Shown here: in pieces, positions 53,605 to 62,454 of the stretch
Numbering within the stretch: the stretch's first letter is position 1
Layout: each line of letters opens with the position of its first letter
Assembly (NCBI GenBank): GCA_964491265.1
Contig: CAZBFP010000002.1
Location: 1-64,000, forward strand
Length of the DNA: 64,000 bases
Direction: 5' to 3'
DNA from: JBBAGC01 sp964491265
GTDB taxonomy: Bacteria; Spirochaetota; UBA4802; UBA5550
Position numbers and translations under genes: made by a program
The notes under the pieces: generated by a model
Told to the model about the DNA's origin: nothing
Database searches by the model: none
What the model saw: only the letters and a program-made list of their open reading frames with translations

Positions 53605-54798
53605 TTATTTGTTACTTAGAAATATTTTAATTCTTTCCAGTGCTGTTTTAATATTCTCCATGGAAGTGGCAAAGGAGCATCGGATATGATTTATCCCTGC
53701 ATCCCCGAAAGCGCCGCCCGGAACTACAGCAACCTTATGTTCTTTAATCAGGTCCATTGCAAAATCTCTTGAGGACATTCCGGTCCCTGATACATCAGGG
53801 AAAGCGTAAAATGCCCCTTCAGGTGAAAGGCACGGGAGCCCTATTTCATTAAAGGTTTTGGATATATAGTTTCTTCTTTTTGTGTATTCAGAGACCATCT
53901 TCTCCACTTCTTTATCCCCGTTCTGCAGCGCTTCCATAGCAGCATACTGGGATATGGATGGAGCGCATAATCCTGTGTACTGGTGAATTTTAAGCATTAT
54001 ATCCATGATATATTGAGGTCCTGCTGCATATCCTAAACGCCACCCTGTCATTGCATGGGACTTGGAAAAGCCGTTAAGAACAATTGTGCGTTCTTTCATT
54101 TCGGGGAGTGAGGCTATTGAAAAGTGGGGTTTGTCATATGTTATTGCTGAATATATTTCATCAGAAATTACAAGGATATTGTTTTTTATTGCAATCTGCG
54201 CCACCTCTCTAAGCAGTTCCTCAGGGAATGTGAGCCCTGTAGGGTTGGACGGATAATTGAGAAGCATAGCCTTGGTTTTAGGCGTGATTGCCTTTTTTAA
54301 TCTGTCAGGATCGATTTTAAATCCATCTTTAAAAAATGTTGGTACAGTAACAGGCACACCATGGAGCATGCTTATGTTCGCCCCGTATGAAACATAGCAC
54401 GGCTCAATTACTATTATTTCATCACCCGGATCGATTATGCTGCGCAGGGTAAGATCGAGTCCCTGGCTTACCCCCATTGTTGCCAGTAATTCACTTTCCG
54501 GATCATAGGATAGATTATATTTGCTGTTCAGGTATTCTGAGATCATTCTAAGCAGTTCAGGCACACCCCTGTTGGATGTATAGTGTGTGTAGCCGTCTTT
54601 TATGGAAAATATCCCGGAGTCGGAAATTCTCCAGGGTGTTACAAAATCTGGTTCCCCCACTCCAAGTGAGATGCAGTCAGGCATTGAGTATACTATGTCG
54701 AAAAATTCGCGTATGCCTGATGGTTTTATCATTCTGCCGCTTTGTGAAACAAGTTGTGAAGGATCTTTTGATTTATTTTTTTTCAATGATTTCTCCAT
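53605..54798 (-). CDS. PLP-dependent aminotransferase, class I/II
   Basis: 397 residues from ATG 54798 (MEKSLKKNKSK); an earlier start at 54852 reads into a repeat hairpin and is rejected. Fold-type I PLP enzyme: SLGVGEPDFVTP, NYPSNPTG, DEIYSAITYD and SKSHAMTGWRLGY with the PLP Lys in SFSKSHA-type motif (NGFSKSHAM). Aspartate/alanine aminotransferase-like; exact substrate unknown. The family A palindrome lies about 36 bp upstream of its start. Confidence 0.9.
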   Translation of the reverse strand: MEKSLKKNKSKDPSQLVSQSGRMIKPSGIREFFDIVYSMPDCISLGVGEPDFVTPWRISDSGIFSIKDGYTHYTSNRGVPELLRMISEYLNSKYNLSYDPESELLATMGVSQGLDLTLRSIIDPGDEIIVIEPCYVSYGANISMLHGVPVTVPTFFKDGFKIDPDRLKKAITPKTKAMLLNYPSNPTGLTFPEELLREVAQIAIKNNILVISDEIYSAITYDKPHFSIASLPEMKERTIVLNGFSKSHAMTGWRLGYAAGPQYIMDIMLKIHQYTGLCAPSISQYAAMEALQNGDKEVEKMVSEYTKRRNYISKTFNEIGLPCLSPEGAFYAFPDVSGTGMSSRDFAMDLIKEHKVAVVPGGAFGDAGINHIRCSFATSMENIKTALERIKIFLSNK

Positions 54799-54833
54799 TA
54801 TATAAGTATTTATTTCTAAACTTATTATTATTT

Positions 54834-54921
54834 GAAAATGCTTTATAATCACCGCCGCCGAAGGCGGCGGTGATTATAAAGCATTTTCACTCTCAAAAAT
54901 ATTTTTACGAATTAACATTGA
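54834..54921. repeat. Family A repeat rearranged into a 55-bp perfect palindrome
   Basis: Bases 54834-54859 pair exactly with 54863-54888 around GAA, a 26-bp stem. Both arms carry the left-flank sequence GAAAATGCTTTATAATC, unlike other copies where only one side has it. The outer end is ACGAATTAACATTGA. It lies between the GNAT gene (upstream) and the aminotransferase gene (downstream). Confidence 0.8.
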
Positions 54922-54927
54922 TTATTT

Positions 54928-55368
54928 TTATGGCTTTTTAACGGCCAGTTCAATAAATGATCTGTTTACTATAAGCCCCTTTTTACACAGGAAATTTATT
55001 GAATCAAGATTATTTTCATTAATCCGGATAAAAAGTTCATTTATAGATTTCCCTGCAGAATTTTTCAGGAAATAATCGATCAGTGCTGAACCTATACCCT
55101 TTTTACGAAGATGGGGTGTAACCATAAACCAGAGAATCTGCATACGGGAATTTTCTTTTTCGCCTATTATAAAACCGAGAACTTTATTTTTTCTCCTTGC
55201 TGTATAAGCAGTGAAGTTATCTGAAGCAAAAAGAGAGGAAAGATTTTCCGGTGTCCATTGATTAATTGAATCTATAAAGGATTGCTCCTTAAGTCCCAGG
55301 TTGTAAATCTGGTGCAGGTCATCAATATTAAATTGAGTTATAATTATTCCATCTTTTAAACGTATCAT
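54928..55368 (-). CDS. GNAT family acetyltransferase
   Basis: 146 residues. GNAT fold with the acetyl-CoA motif RKKGIGSALIDYFLKN (R/Q-x-x-G-x-G) and a C-terminal SINFLCKKGLIVNRSFIEL. N-terminal MIRLKDGIIITQFNIDDLHQ. Acceptor unknown. Start ATG 55368 lies 5 bp before the family A repeat at 55373. Family A sequences flank it on both sides. Confidence 0.82.
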   Translation of the reverse strand: MIRLKDGIIITQFNIDDLHQIYNLGLKEQSFIDSINQWTPENLSSLFASDNFTAYTARRKNKVLGFIIGEKENSRMQILWFMVTPHLRKKGIGSALIDYFLKNSAGKSINELFIRINENNLDSINFLCKKGLIVNRSFIELAVKKP

Positions 55369-55372
55369 TTTT

Positions 55373-55497
55373 TCAGTAATTATTCCTGAATATTTTTTTT
55401 AGTGTAATAATGCTGTTCCTAATATCCCCTCCTCCGAAGGCGGCGGGGATATTAGAGAATTTTATTCCCAATAAAAGTTAAGGAAATAACATTGTCA
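55373..55497 (-). repeat. Family A repeat
   Basis: 125 bp, inverted. Left TCAGTAATTATTCCTGAATA, then TAGTGTAATAATGCTGTTC, hairpin around CCGAAGG with one mismatch pair (CCCTCCTCC against GGCGGCGGGG), then AGAATTTTATTCCCAATAAA and end AAGGAAATAACATTGTCA. Its last three bases (55495-55497) are the TGA stop of tatD. Confidence 0.8.
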
Positions 55498-56280
55498 TTT
55501 TTTTATCAGTTTTTTAAAGTTTTCTGAAATACTCTCTTCCAGTTTTGAGGATGATACTTCCCTTAAATTTGAAATGAATTTATATGTATGCTTTATATTT
55601 TCCGGACTGTTCGGTTTCCCCCGTAATGGTACAGGCGAGAGAAAGGGGGCGTCTGTTTCAAGGAGGAGCATATCCTCAGGCACATACTTTGCAGCCTCAT
55701 GGAGCTCAACAGCATTTTTGTATGTTACGTTCCCGGCGAAGGAGATTCTTAATCCCATGTCTATTGCAGCTTTTGCCTCAGCAGCCCCGCCGGCAAAGCA
55801 GTGCATTATCCCGGATGTGACCTTTTTTCTTTTCAGAATTTCCATCCCTTCATCCATTGCATCGCGCAGGTGAACTATTAGAGGGAGAGAATATTTTTCT
55901 GCAATATCAATTTGAGTTTCAAAGGATTTTATCTGCATCTCTTTCGGCTGGCGCATCCGGTAGTAGTCAAGGCCGCATTCACCGATCCCTATAAGGAGAT
56001 GTGATAATGCAGATTTTTTTACAGTCTCTACAAATTTCTCCAGGTCTTTAAGATTTTTGTCATTTGCCGGTGATGAAGGGTGTATCCCTGCTGTATAGAG
56101 TATTCCGTAATCTGCATTTTTTTCAGCAAATTTCCGCGACCATTCCAGCCCTGAAGAATCAATCGATATCTGTACCGAGTATTCTATATTGCTGTATTTA
56201 AGGCTTTTGAGAAGATCTGCCTCATTTACTGTTTTATCTTCAAGCATAAGGTCAAAATGGGTATGTGAATCGATCAGCAT
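55495..56280 (-). CDS. tatD: TatD family DNase / metal hydrolase
   Basis: 261 residues from ATG 56280 (MLIDSHTHFDLML), the normal TatD start and length; the open frame upstream to 56433 is rejected. Metal ligands: HTHFD, GIGECGLDYYR, IVHLRDAM, HCFAG, LLLETDAPFLSP. A two-metal hydrolase with 3'-5' exonuclease or D-aminoacyl-tRNA deacylase activity in studied members. The stop codon is formed by the edge of a family A repeat. Confidence 0.93.
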   Translation of the reverse strand: MLIDSHTHFDLMLEDKTVNEADLLKSLKYSNIEYSVQISIDSSGLEWSRKFAEKNADYGILYTAGIHPSSPANDKNLKDLEKFVETVKKSALSHLLIGIGECGLDYYRMRQPKEMQIKSFETQIDIAEKYSLPLIVHLRDAMDEGMEILKRKKVTSGIMHCFAGGAAEAKAAIDMGLRISFAGNVTYKNAVELHEAAKYVPEDMLLLETDAPFLSPVPLRGKPNSPENIKHTYKFISNLREVSSSKLEESISENFKKLIKK

Positions 56281-56474
56281 AATATGGGAAATCCTCTGTT
56301 GAATTTTTTTAAAAACTGCTTTTATAATGCAGTCTAAAGAAGTGAACCTTTTGTTGTAAAGAAGAATTAAGGAGAAAAATAAGATGGATTTTTCTGTTGA
56401 AGAGTTAAGAAATGTCAAAAAATTATTCTTCACGATTATCTTAAAAAAGCTTCAGATTTGGAGGAAACATTTTA

Positions 56475-57836
56475 TTGAAAATAGCCCTTGCCAATCCCCC
56501 AATTGAGGACTTCTACATAACAGGTATAAGGCGTCAGCCCCTGGGACTTCTATATATAGCAGCTTCTCTGATTAATGAGGGGCATGATGTAAGCCTGATC
56601 AATTGCCATTCCAGAAAGAAGAGCGTCATGGAAATTCCGTCTGAATTTGCATACCTGAAAAAATATATTGATCATGAAGATAATCTGCTCCGCTTCCCTT
56701 TCAGCAATTACTCTCACTTCGGTATGAGCTGGCAGGAAATAGAGAGACAGATTGGTTCAGTTAAAGCTGATCTGTGGCTTGTATCTTCACTTTTTACAAC
56801 CTATTACCAGGAAACAGATCGTGTAATAGATCTTATCCGGATGAGGCATGGCAATGTGTTTATTGCTGCGGGGGGGTATCATGCTTCAATGTACCCGGAG
56901 TATATTATTGAAAAGAGCGGTGCTGATTTTGTAATAGCAGGTGAGGGTGAAATTTCTTCACTCCATCTTGCAGAAGCTCTTGAATCGGGGATGAATTTTG
57001 AAAAAGTTCCGGGCCTTATTTATAAAGGTGAAACCGGAATTATAAAAAATGAAAGATTAATGGCAGCCAATCCGGATGATCTGCCCATACCTGCAAGGGA
57101 GCTTCTCCGTGATAGCGATTTTAAAATGTACAGGAAGCGGGGGGTTTCTTTAATTGCATCAAGGGGGTGCCCAAATAACTGTTCATTCTGCACAGGGCGG
57201 GTTATATGGGGGAGGGGCTACAGGGGGCATAGTGTTGAGAGGATAATTTCTGAAATTGAACTTTCTGCGGATGCTCATAATGCGGGTATAATTAATTTCG
57301 AGGATGATAATCTTTTCCCTTCAAAAAAACGGGGGATTGATATTTTAAGTGCAATAATAGACTGGAAAAAGAAAAGCGGCAGGGAGTATGAATTCACAGC
57401 TATGAACGGGGTTTCACTGGAAAATCTTGATGAAGAGATTATTGAGCTCATGAAGCTGGCAGGCTTTAATGAACTGAATATCTCCCTGGTGAGCCATTCA
57501 TCTCAGGTGCAGCGGGCTGAGAAAAGGCCCTTCGATTCTGCAAGGTTTAAAGAGATTGCTCTCTTCGGGAAAAAAGCGGGTATGAATGTGCGGGGATACT
57601 TTATTATAGGCCTGCCGGGTCAGGACAGGGGGGAGATTTATGATACTATAGATTTCATGGAAACACTGGATGTTAAGGTATTTCCATCTGTCTATTATAA
57701 TGTCTTTTCCCCGGAAAATGAGTGGAAGATGCAGCGCTCATCTGCGTTTTTTAACGAAAGTTCCGCTTTGTGCCGGGATGATATTTTAATGGCCTTTAAC
57801 AGATGTTTTGTAGATAATAAGAGGAATACGCAATGA
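56475..57836 (+). CDS. B12-binding radical SAM protein
   Basis: 453 residues. An N-terminal cobalamin-binding-like domain (ALANPPIEDFYITGIRRQPLG; VFIAAGGYHASMYPEYIIEK) and a radical SAM core with CPNNCSFCTGRVIWG (CxxxCxxC). The start is a TTG at 56475 with GGAGG about 11 nt upstream. The reaction is not predictable; relatives do methylation or ring-forming chemistry on lipids, RNA or natural products. It stands alone. Confidence 0.88.
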   Translation: MKIALANPPIEDFYITGIRRQPLGLLYIAASLINEGHDVSLINCHSRKKSVMEIPSEFAYLKKYIDHEDNLLRFPFSNYSHFGMSWQEIERQIGSVKADLWLVSSLFTTYYQETDRVIDLIRMRHGNVFIAAGGYHASMYPEYIIEKSGADFVIAGEGEISSLHLAEALESGMNFEKVPGLIYKGETGIIKNERLMAANPDDLPIPARELLRDSDFKMYRKRGVSLIASRGCPNNCSFCTGRVIWGRGYRGHSVERIISEIELSADAHNAGIINFEDDNLFPSKKRGIDILSAIIDWKKKSGREYEFTAMNGVSLENLDEEIIELMKLAGFNELNISLVSHSSQVQRAEKRPFDSARFKEIALFGKKAGMNVRGYFIIGLPGQDRGEIYDTIDFMETLDVKVFPSVYYNVFSPENEWKMQRSSAFFNESSALCRDDILMAFNRCFVDNKRNTQ

Positions 57837-57868
57837 GTCATTGGACAGTTCCTTGCATAAATCTATTT

Positions 57869-58134
57869 CCCCCTGTCCCCCGGAGGGGGCACGTAAAATT
57901 AATTGTTGAGCAGGTAGATGAATCAGAGTATTAGAATACCAGTTTGTATTGTTGAGCTTGCAATAAAAATTGTATAACAATATGCTGGAATCGGGAAAAA
58001 GAGTATTGTAATTCGAACATTGTTGATTAAAGATGAAGATATAGTAAATAATATTGAAACAGTTATAGTAATGATAAAAAATGAATTATCAGATTGATAA
58101 ACATGAGCACGTGCCCCCTTTGGGGGACAGGGGG
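57869..58134. mobile_element. Family C element, complete (26-bp inverted repeats)
   Basis: 266 bp. The left end (57869-57894, CCCCCTGTCCCCC then GGAGGGGGCACGT) and the inverse of the right end (58109-58134) match at 24 of 26 positions. The core is AT-rich and contains a degenerate reading frame. It fills more than half of the 479-bp gap before pyrB. No clear target duplication was recognised. Confidence 0.75.
57918..58097 (+). pseudogene. Degenerate reading frame inside family C element
   Basis: From ATG 57918 to TGA 58095-58097 is one frame interrupted by TAA at 57975. The second part reads GIGKKSIVIRTLLIKDEDIV, then NNIETVIVMIKNELSD. No family is recognised. The composition is protein-like, so it may be what is left of a gene carried by the element; chance is also possible. 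Confidence 0.35.
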
Positions 58135-58279
58135 CAAAGCGAATGAGGGCTGGCAGTTTCCTGAGATTTATATCGTATCCCGGGAATCAGGGAAGAGCCT
58201 GTATAAAAAGAGCAGAAATAATTATTGAAAAAATAATTGAATTTTTAAGTATAAAAGTATTTATGAGACATAAAAGAAA

Positions 58280-58309
58280 TTGACTTTTTATTAATAGGAC
58301 CGGTATATT
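58280..58309 (+). promoter_or_regulatory. Sigma-70-type promoter for pyrBC
   Basis: -35 TTGACT (58280-58285) and -10 TATATT (58304-58309) with an 18-bp spacer. Transcription should begin within a few bases of 58316, the pyrB ATG itself. No Shine-Dalgarno sequence precedes that ATG, which fits a leaderless mRNA. Confidence 0.65.
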
Positions 58310-58315
58310 ATTTAT

Positions 58316-59269
58316 ATGAATGCATTGAATAGAAAAGATCTCCTCGATATAAAATCACTCTCGGCTGATGAAATTCTCCTGATTTGTGATACAGCAAAGT
58401 ATTTTAAAGATATTTTTACCAGGGATATTAAGAGTGTACCTGTGCTGAGGGGTAAAACCGTGTGCAGCCTCTTTTATGAGCCTTCTACCCGGACAAGGCT
58501 CAGCTTTGAAAGCGCTGCAAAGATGCTTTCAGCCAATGTTATAAATGTTCCTGTAACCACATCGAGTGTGTTAAAGGGGGAATCCCTCATTGACACTGTG
58601 CGCACCCTGGAGGCTATGAAGGCCGATTATATTGTAATGAGACATGCGGCGTCACTTGCGCCGCATTTTTTATCTAAAAATATTAAAGCATCTGTTATCA
58701 ATGGGGGTGACGGTTTCCATTCCCACCCCACACAGGCTCTGCTTGATGTCTACTCTGTAATTGAGAAGAGGGGTTCTGTTAAGGGGCTTCATGTGGGTAT
58801 AGTGGGTGATATTAAGCATTCCAGGGTTGCCAGGTCAGATATTCTTGCCTTTACAAAACTGGGTGCAAAGGTAACAGTTTGCGGCCCATCCACCCTTGTT
58901 CCGGATGAGTTTAAGCAGTACGGGATTGATATTTCATATAATTTTGACAAACTTCTTCCGGAGCTTGATGTTGTAAATATGCTGAGGATTCAGAGGGAGC
59001 GGCAGAAGGGATCTCTTTTCCCTTCAATAAGGGAATATAATCTGCTTTACGCATTAACAGAAGAGCGTTTTAGAAAATGTAAGCCTGATATAACTGTTAT
59101 GCATCCCGGCCCTATGAATAGAGGTGTAGAAATTGACGATGCTGTTGCAGACGGGCCTAATTCAATAATAAATGAACAGGTGACTAACGGGGTTGCTGTA
59201 AGGATGGCGATTTTTTACCTCCTTGCAGGGGGTTCTCAATTACAGGAAGACGCGGAAGGGAATGTTTAA
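58316..59269 (+). CDS. pyrB: Aspartate carbamoyltransferase, catalytic subunit
   Basis: 317 residues. Carbamoyl-phosphate site FYEPSTRTRLSFESA, aspartate-binding region NGGDGFHSHPTQALLDVYSV and MHPGPMNRGVEID. Second step of pyrimidine synthesis. No regulatory pyrI gene in the window. The ATG has no Shine-Dalgarno sequence and sits at the predicted transcription start. pyrC starts 3 bp after the stop. Confidence 0.97.
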   Translation: MNALNRKDLLDIKSLSADEILLICDTAKYFKDIFTRDIKSVPVLRGKTVCSLFYEPSTRTRLSFESAAKMLSANVINVPVTTSSVLKGESLIDTVRTLEAMKADYIVMRHAASLAPHFLSKNIKASVINGGDGFHSHPTQALLDVYSVIEKRGSVKGLHVGIVGDIKHSRVARSDILAFTKLGAKVTVCGPSTLVPDEFKQYGIDISYNFDKLLPELDVVNMLRIQRERQKGSLFPSIREYNLLYALTEERFRKCKPDITVMHPGPMNRGVEIDDAVADGPNSIINEQVTNGVAVRMAIFYLLAGGSQLQEDAEGNV

Positions 59270-59272
59270 AAT

Positions 59273-60568
59273 ATGAATATAATAATTAAAAACGGAAGAG
59301 TGATTGATCCTGCATCGGGCAGAGATGAGATTCTGGATATTCTTATTCATGAAGACAGGATAAAAGATATAGGTAATGATCTCCCCCTTTCAGGTGATGA
59401 AAGGGTAATTGATGCAAAGGGGTGCCTGGTTCTTCCGGGCCTTATTGATATGCATGTCCACTTCAGGGAGCCGGGTAGAGAGGATGTGGAAACAATTATA
59501 GGCGGATCAAAGGTTGCTGCTAAAAGCGGCTATACTTCAGTATGCCCCATGCCCAATACCCAGCCTGTTATAGACAGCCAGGCCCTTGTAAGATTTATAA
59601 AGATGGAAGCTGAGCATGGCCCCGTAAATGTTTTCCCTATTGCCTCAATTACAAAGGGGGGTAAAGGGGATGACATGTCTGAGATGGGTGAGCTTGTAAA
59701 AGGGGGTGCCGTAGCTTTTTCTGATGACGGCAGACCTGTAATGAGCTCACTTGTGATGAGGAGAGCCCTTGAGTATTCAAGGATGTTTAATGTGCCTATA
59801 CTTGCCCATGCAGAGGATCTTGATCTGGCTGATGAAGGGATTATGAATGAAGGGCTTAATTCTATCAGGCTCGGCCTTAAGGGTATACCGCGGGAATCTG
59901 AAGAGGTTATGGTTGCAAGGGATATTCTCCTCACAAGGCTTGCATCAGGGAGGCTTCATGTATGTCATGTTTCATCCGCAGGCTCAGTGACCCTTATTAA
60001 AAGGGGGAAGAAGGATGGTGTTAAGGTAACATGCGAAACTGCACCCCATTATTTTGCATTAAACGATGATGCAGTTGAAGAACATCTTTCAATGGCTAAG
60101 ATGAATCCTCCATTAAGAACAGAGCATGACAGGCAGAGGATAATTGAAGGACTCCGTGACGGTACTATTGATGTTATTGCCACTGATCATGCTCCCCATG
60201 CTCAATATGAGAAAATGCAGGAGCTGGAATACGCCCCTTTCGGTATTGTGGGACTTGAAACAGCAGTTCCATTAATAATTACGGAACTGGTAAAGAAAAA
60301 TAATTTTTCATATATTGAAGCATTCAGCAAAGTTACATGCAACCCTGCTGCTATTCTTAATCTTGACAGAGGTTCCCTGAAAAAAGGGGGGTGGGCGGAT
60401 GTAACAGTAATTGATCCTGATAAAAAAGTTCTTATAGATAAAGAATTTATTCTTTCCAGATGTAAAAATACACCTTTTATTGGGGCGGAGCTTTACGGCT
60501 CTGTTGAATATACTATATGCAATGGTAAAGTGGTTTATTCAGCCGATAAGGGGATGCCGGTTAAATAA
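59273..60568 (+). CDS. pyrC: Dihydroorotase
   Basis: 431 residues, type I dihydroorotase: metal site MHVHFREPGREDVETI, LAHAEDLDLAD, HVSSAGSV and DVIATDHAPHAQYE. It closes carbamoyl aspartate to dihydroorotate. It lies 3 bp after pyrB. In some bacteria type I PyrC and PyrB form one complex, possible here. AAGGGA inside the pyrB end can serve as its ribosome binding site. Confidence 0.97.
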   Translation: MNIIIKNGRVIDPASGRDEILDILIHEDRIKDIGNDLPLSGDERVIDAKGCLVLPGLIDMHVHFREPGREDVETIIGGSKVAAKSGYTSVCPMPNTQPVIDSQALVRFIKMEAEHGPVNVFPIASITKGGKGDDMSEMGELVKGGAVAFSDDGRPVMSSLVMRRALEYSRMFNVPILAHAEDLDLADEGIMNEGLNSIRLGLKGIPRESEEVMVARDILLTRLASGRLHVCHVSSAGSVTLIKRGKKDGVKVTCETAPHYFALNDDAVEEHLSMAKMNPPLRTEHDRQRIIEGLRDGTIDVIATDHAPHAQYEKMQELEYAPFGIVGLETAVPLIITELVKKNNFSYIEAFSKVTCNPAAILNLDRGSLKKGGWADVTVIDPDKKVLIDKEFILSRCKNTPFIGAELYGSVEYTICNGKVVYSADKGMPVK

Positions 60569-60703
60569 GGGGGGATCTCTCCTGCGGTACTGATTCTCTT
60601 CCCCGGGGAATGATGCGGTTTCGCTCCGTCACCAGGTTGAGAGCAGAGATTTAAAAAGACTCCGCTTCGACAGGGATTATATAAAAAGCGTCATACTCTG
60701 ATT

Positions 60704-61618
60704 TCAGACTTTTAGATTCTGATCCATAAATTCCATTATTTCTGGAATATGTCTTTTCCAGTAGGTCCACCCCTGGTAGCCGTTTTTATTCTCACGGTAT
60801 GTGACATTAAAGGATCCGGATGCTGATGTGCGCTGAAGTGAACGGAGCCTGATAGCCATCATCCGCGACTGCCCTGCATTAAAGGCGTCATTCCTGGTAC
60901 CGTGATAAAGGAATACATGTACATCAGCGAGTTTTTCCGCCAGTGCTATGGGACTGCACTCATTCTCCCATCTTTCAGGGTGGCTTTTATAGCTGCCGTA
61001 AACAGCTTCTATTATTTTCCCGCTTTGAATAGTTGTGGGGTCGTAGAAACCGGATATACCTGCAGCTGCATTGAATCTCTTATGGTAAATGGCTGCAGTT
61101 TTGATCGCCCCATGCGCACCGACTGTAACCCCCATTATTCCGGTGCTCTCTCTGTTTGAAGCGAGATTGAAATTATCATTGAGAAACTTAATCAGGGTTT
61201 CACCTATAAATTTCCCTCCGGGCAATCCGTTCCATTTGTACACTGTTTCAGGGTAGTATGATGCCTCATATACAGACTTCCTCATTGAAGGGGTTACAAT
61301 AACAAAATTATATCGATTAGCCAGCGACTCAAGAGAGGCATTTTTTTCAAATTCTCTTTCATTGGAGTCGTAGGAATGGAGGGCAATTATGGTGCGGTAT
61401 TTTTTCCCGTGAGTGTAGCCTGCCGGGAAATATATCTGAATCTTCACATTGGATACAAGGATATTTTTAAGCCACCTCCCCGGCTTTATCTCTCCGCTCA
61501 GGCCTGAAGCCTTTACTGCCGGTGCCGGGGAATCATCTTTGCGCGAATTCTCAGCAGCAGTGCAGGAGAGAATTATCAGTGCTGTTAAACAGAGGGATAA
61601 AACTTTTTTCATATTCAA
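60704..61618 (-). CDS. Esterase-like lipoprotein with Thr in place of the nucleophile Ser
   Basis: 304 residues. Lipoprotein signal with lipobox ILSC (Cys at about 19). Alpha/beta hydrolase of the esterase D / PHB-depolymerase-like type: YRTIIALHSYDSNEREF, FLYHGTRNDAFNAG (Asp region) and the final YWKRHIPEIMEFM (His). The nucleophile elbow reads GVTVGAHGA rather than GxSxG, with Thr (codon ACA, checked on the DNA). So it may be inactive, a binding protein, or a Thr-dependent enzyme. Confidence 0.82.
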   Translation of the reverse strand: MNMKKVLSLCLTALIILSCTAAENSRKDDSPAPAVKASGLSGEIKPGRWLKNILVSNVKIQIYFPAGYTHGKKYRTIIALHSYDSNEREFEKNASLESLANRYNFVIVTPSMRKSVYEASYYPETVYKWNGLPGGKFIGETLIKFLNDNFNLASNRESTGIMGVTVGAHGAIKTAAIYHKRFNAAAGISGFYDPTTIQSGKIIEAVYGSYKSHPERWENECSPIALAEKLADVHVFLYHGTRNDAFNAGQSRMMAIRLRSLQRTSASGSFNVTYRENKNGYQGWTYWKRHIPEIMEFMDQNLKV

Positions 61619-61777
61619 TCTCCGGTGATTAAGGCTAATGAAAGACCGGTTTATCCGGGATAGTGCAAACAGAATAAATCTGCAGGCAATACTTTACGGA
61701 AAATATAAGCGCAGGGTTATGAATAGTCAAGCATATTAAGATAGAGCTGCAGATAGCTCAGGGAAAGATGGCGGGTA

Positions 61778-62452
61778 TTATACAATGTAGCCGTTCTCCT
61801 TCATGCTGTAGTAGGATTCAGTAGAAAGTATAATGTGATCAACAAGGGGTATCCCCACAATTTTACCTGCTTCAAGAAGCCTTCTGGTTGTTTCAATATC
61901 CTGTTTTGACGGGGTCATGTTTCCGGAGGGGTGGTTGTGGGTGACAATCAGGCCTGATCCCCCTTCTCTTATAGCATCGCGGAAAACCTCCCTGGGGTGA
62001 ACAATCGCCTCAGTTACAGTTCCGATGGAGATAATTTTCTTTTTGATTAAAGTATTTTTGTTATTAATAATGAGGGCAGTAAAAACCTCCTTTTCAAAAC
62101 CGGCAGTTTCAGGAAGAAGAAGCTCCCATACAGCAGCAGGTGAGCTGAGGATATTTGAAGGTTTTTTCTCTGTGATGGCTCTTTTCCCCATTTCAAAAGC
62201 AGCCTGGATTTTTATAGATTTTTTAAGACCCACACCTTTCTCCTCAGCAATCTCCCTGATCCCTGAATTGAGAATTCCCCTTAGCCCCCCCATTTTTTTT
62301 AATATGAGGGATGATAGCTCAAGAACATCCTGCCCTCTGGTCCCTGTCCCGAGAATAATTGCGAGGAGTTCCATATCTGAAAGCTGGTTAACATCCTCAC
62401 CCTCAATACATTTTTGAATCGGCAGTTTGTAGTTTTCGTGTATAATCCCCAT
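61778..62452 (-). CDS. radC: RadC family JAB domain protein
   Basis: 224 residues. Helix-hairpin-helix-like N terminus (GLRGILNSGIREIAEEKGVG) and the JAMM/MPN metal motif VTHNHPSGNMTPSKQD with a further His and Asp in PLVDHIILS. The family is linked to DNA repair or mobile elements, but the activity is not well established. Translationally coupled: it begins 2 bp after the PLD-like gene, with GAGG within that gene's end. Confidence 0.93.
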   Translation of the reverse strand: MGIIHENYKLPIQKCIEGEDVNQLSDMELLAIILGTGTRGQDVLELSSLILKKMGGLRGILNSGIREIAEEKGVGLKKSIKIQAAFEMGKRAITEKKPSNILSSPAAVWELLLPETAGFEKEVFTALIINNKNTLIKKKIISIGTVTEAIVHPREVFRDAIREGGSGLIVTHNHPSGNMTPSKQDIETTRRLLEAGKIVGIPLVDHIILSTESYYSMKENGYIV

Positions 62453-62454
62453 TT

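Noticed and set aside
56281..56433. 51-residue N-terminal extension of TatD
   Set aside because: TatD proteins start at the MLIDSHTH motif and the extension shows no signal or domain.
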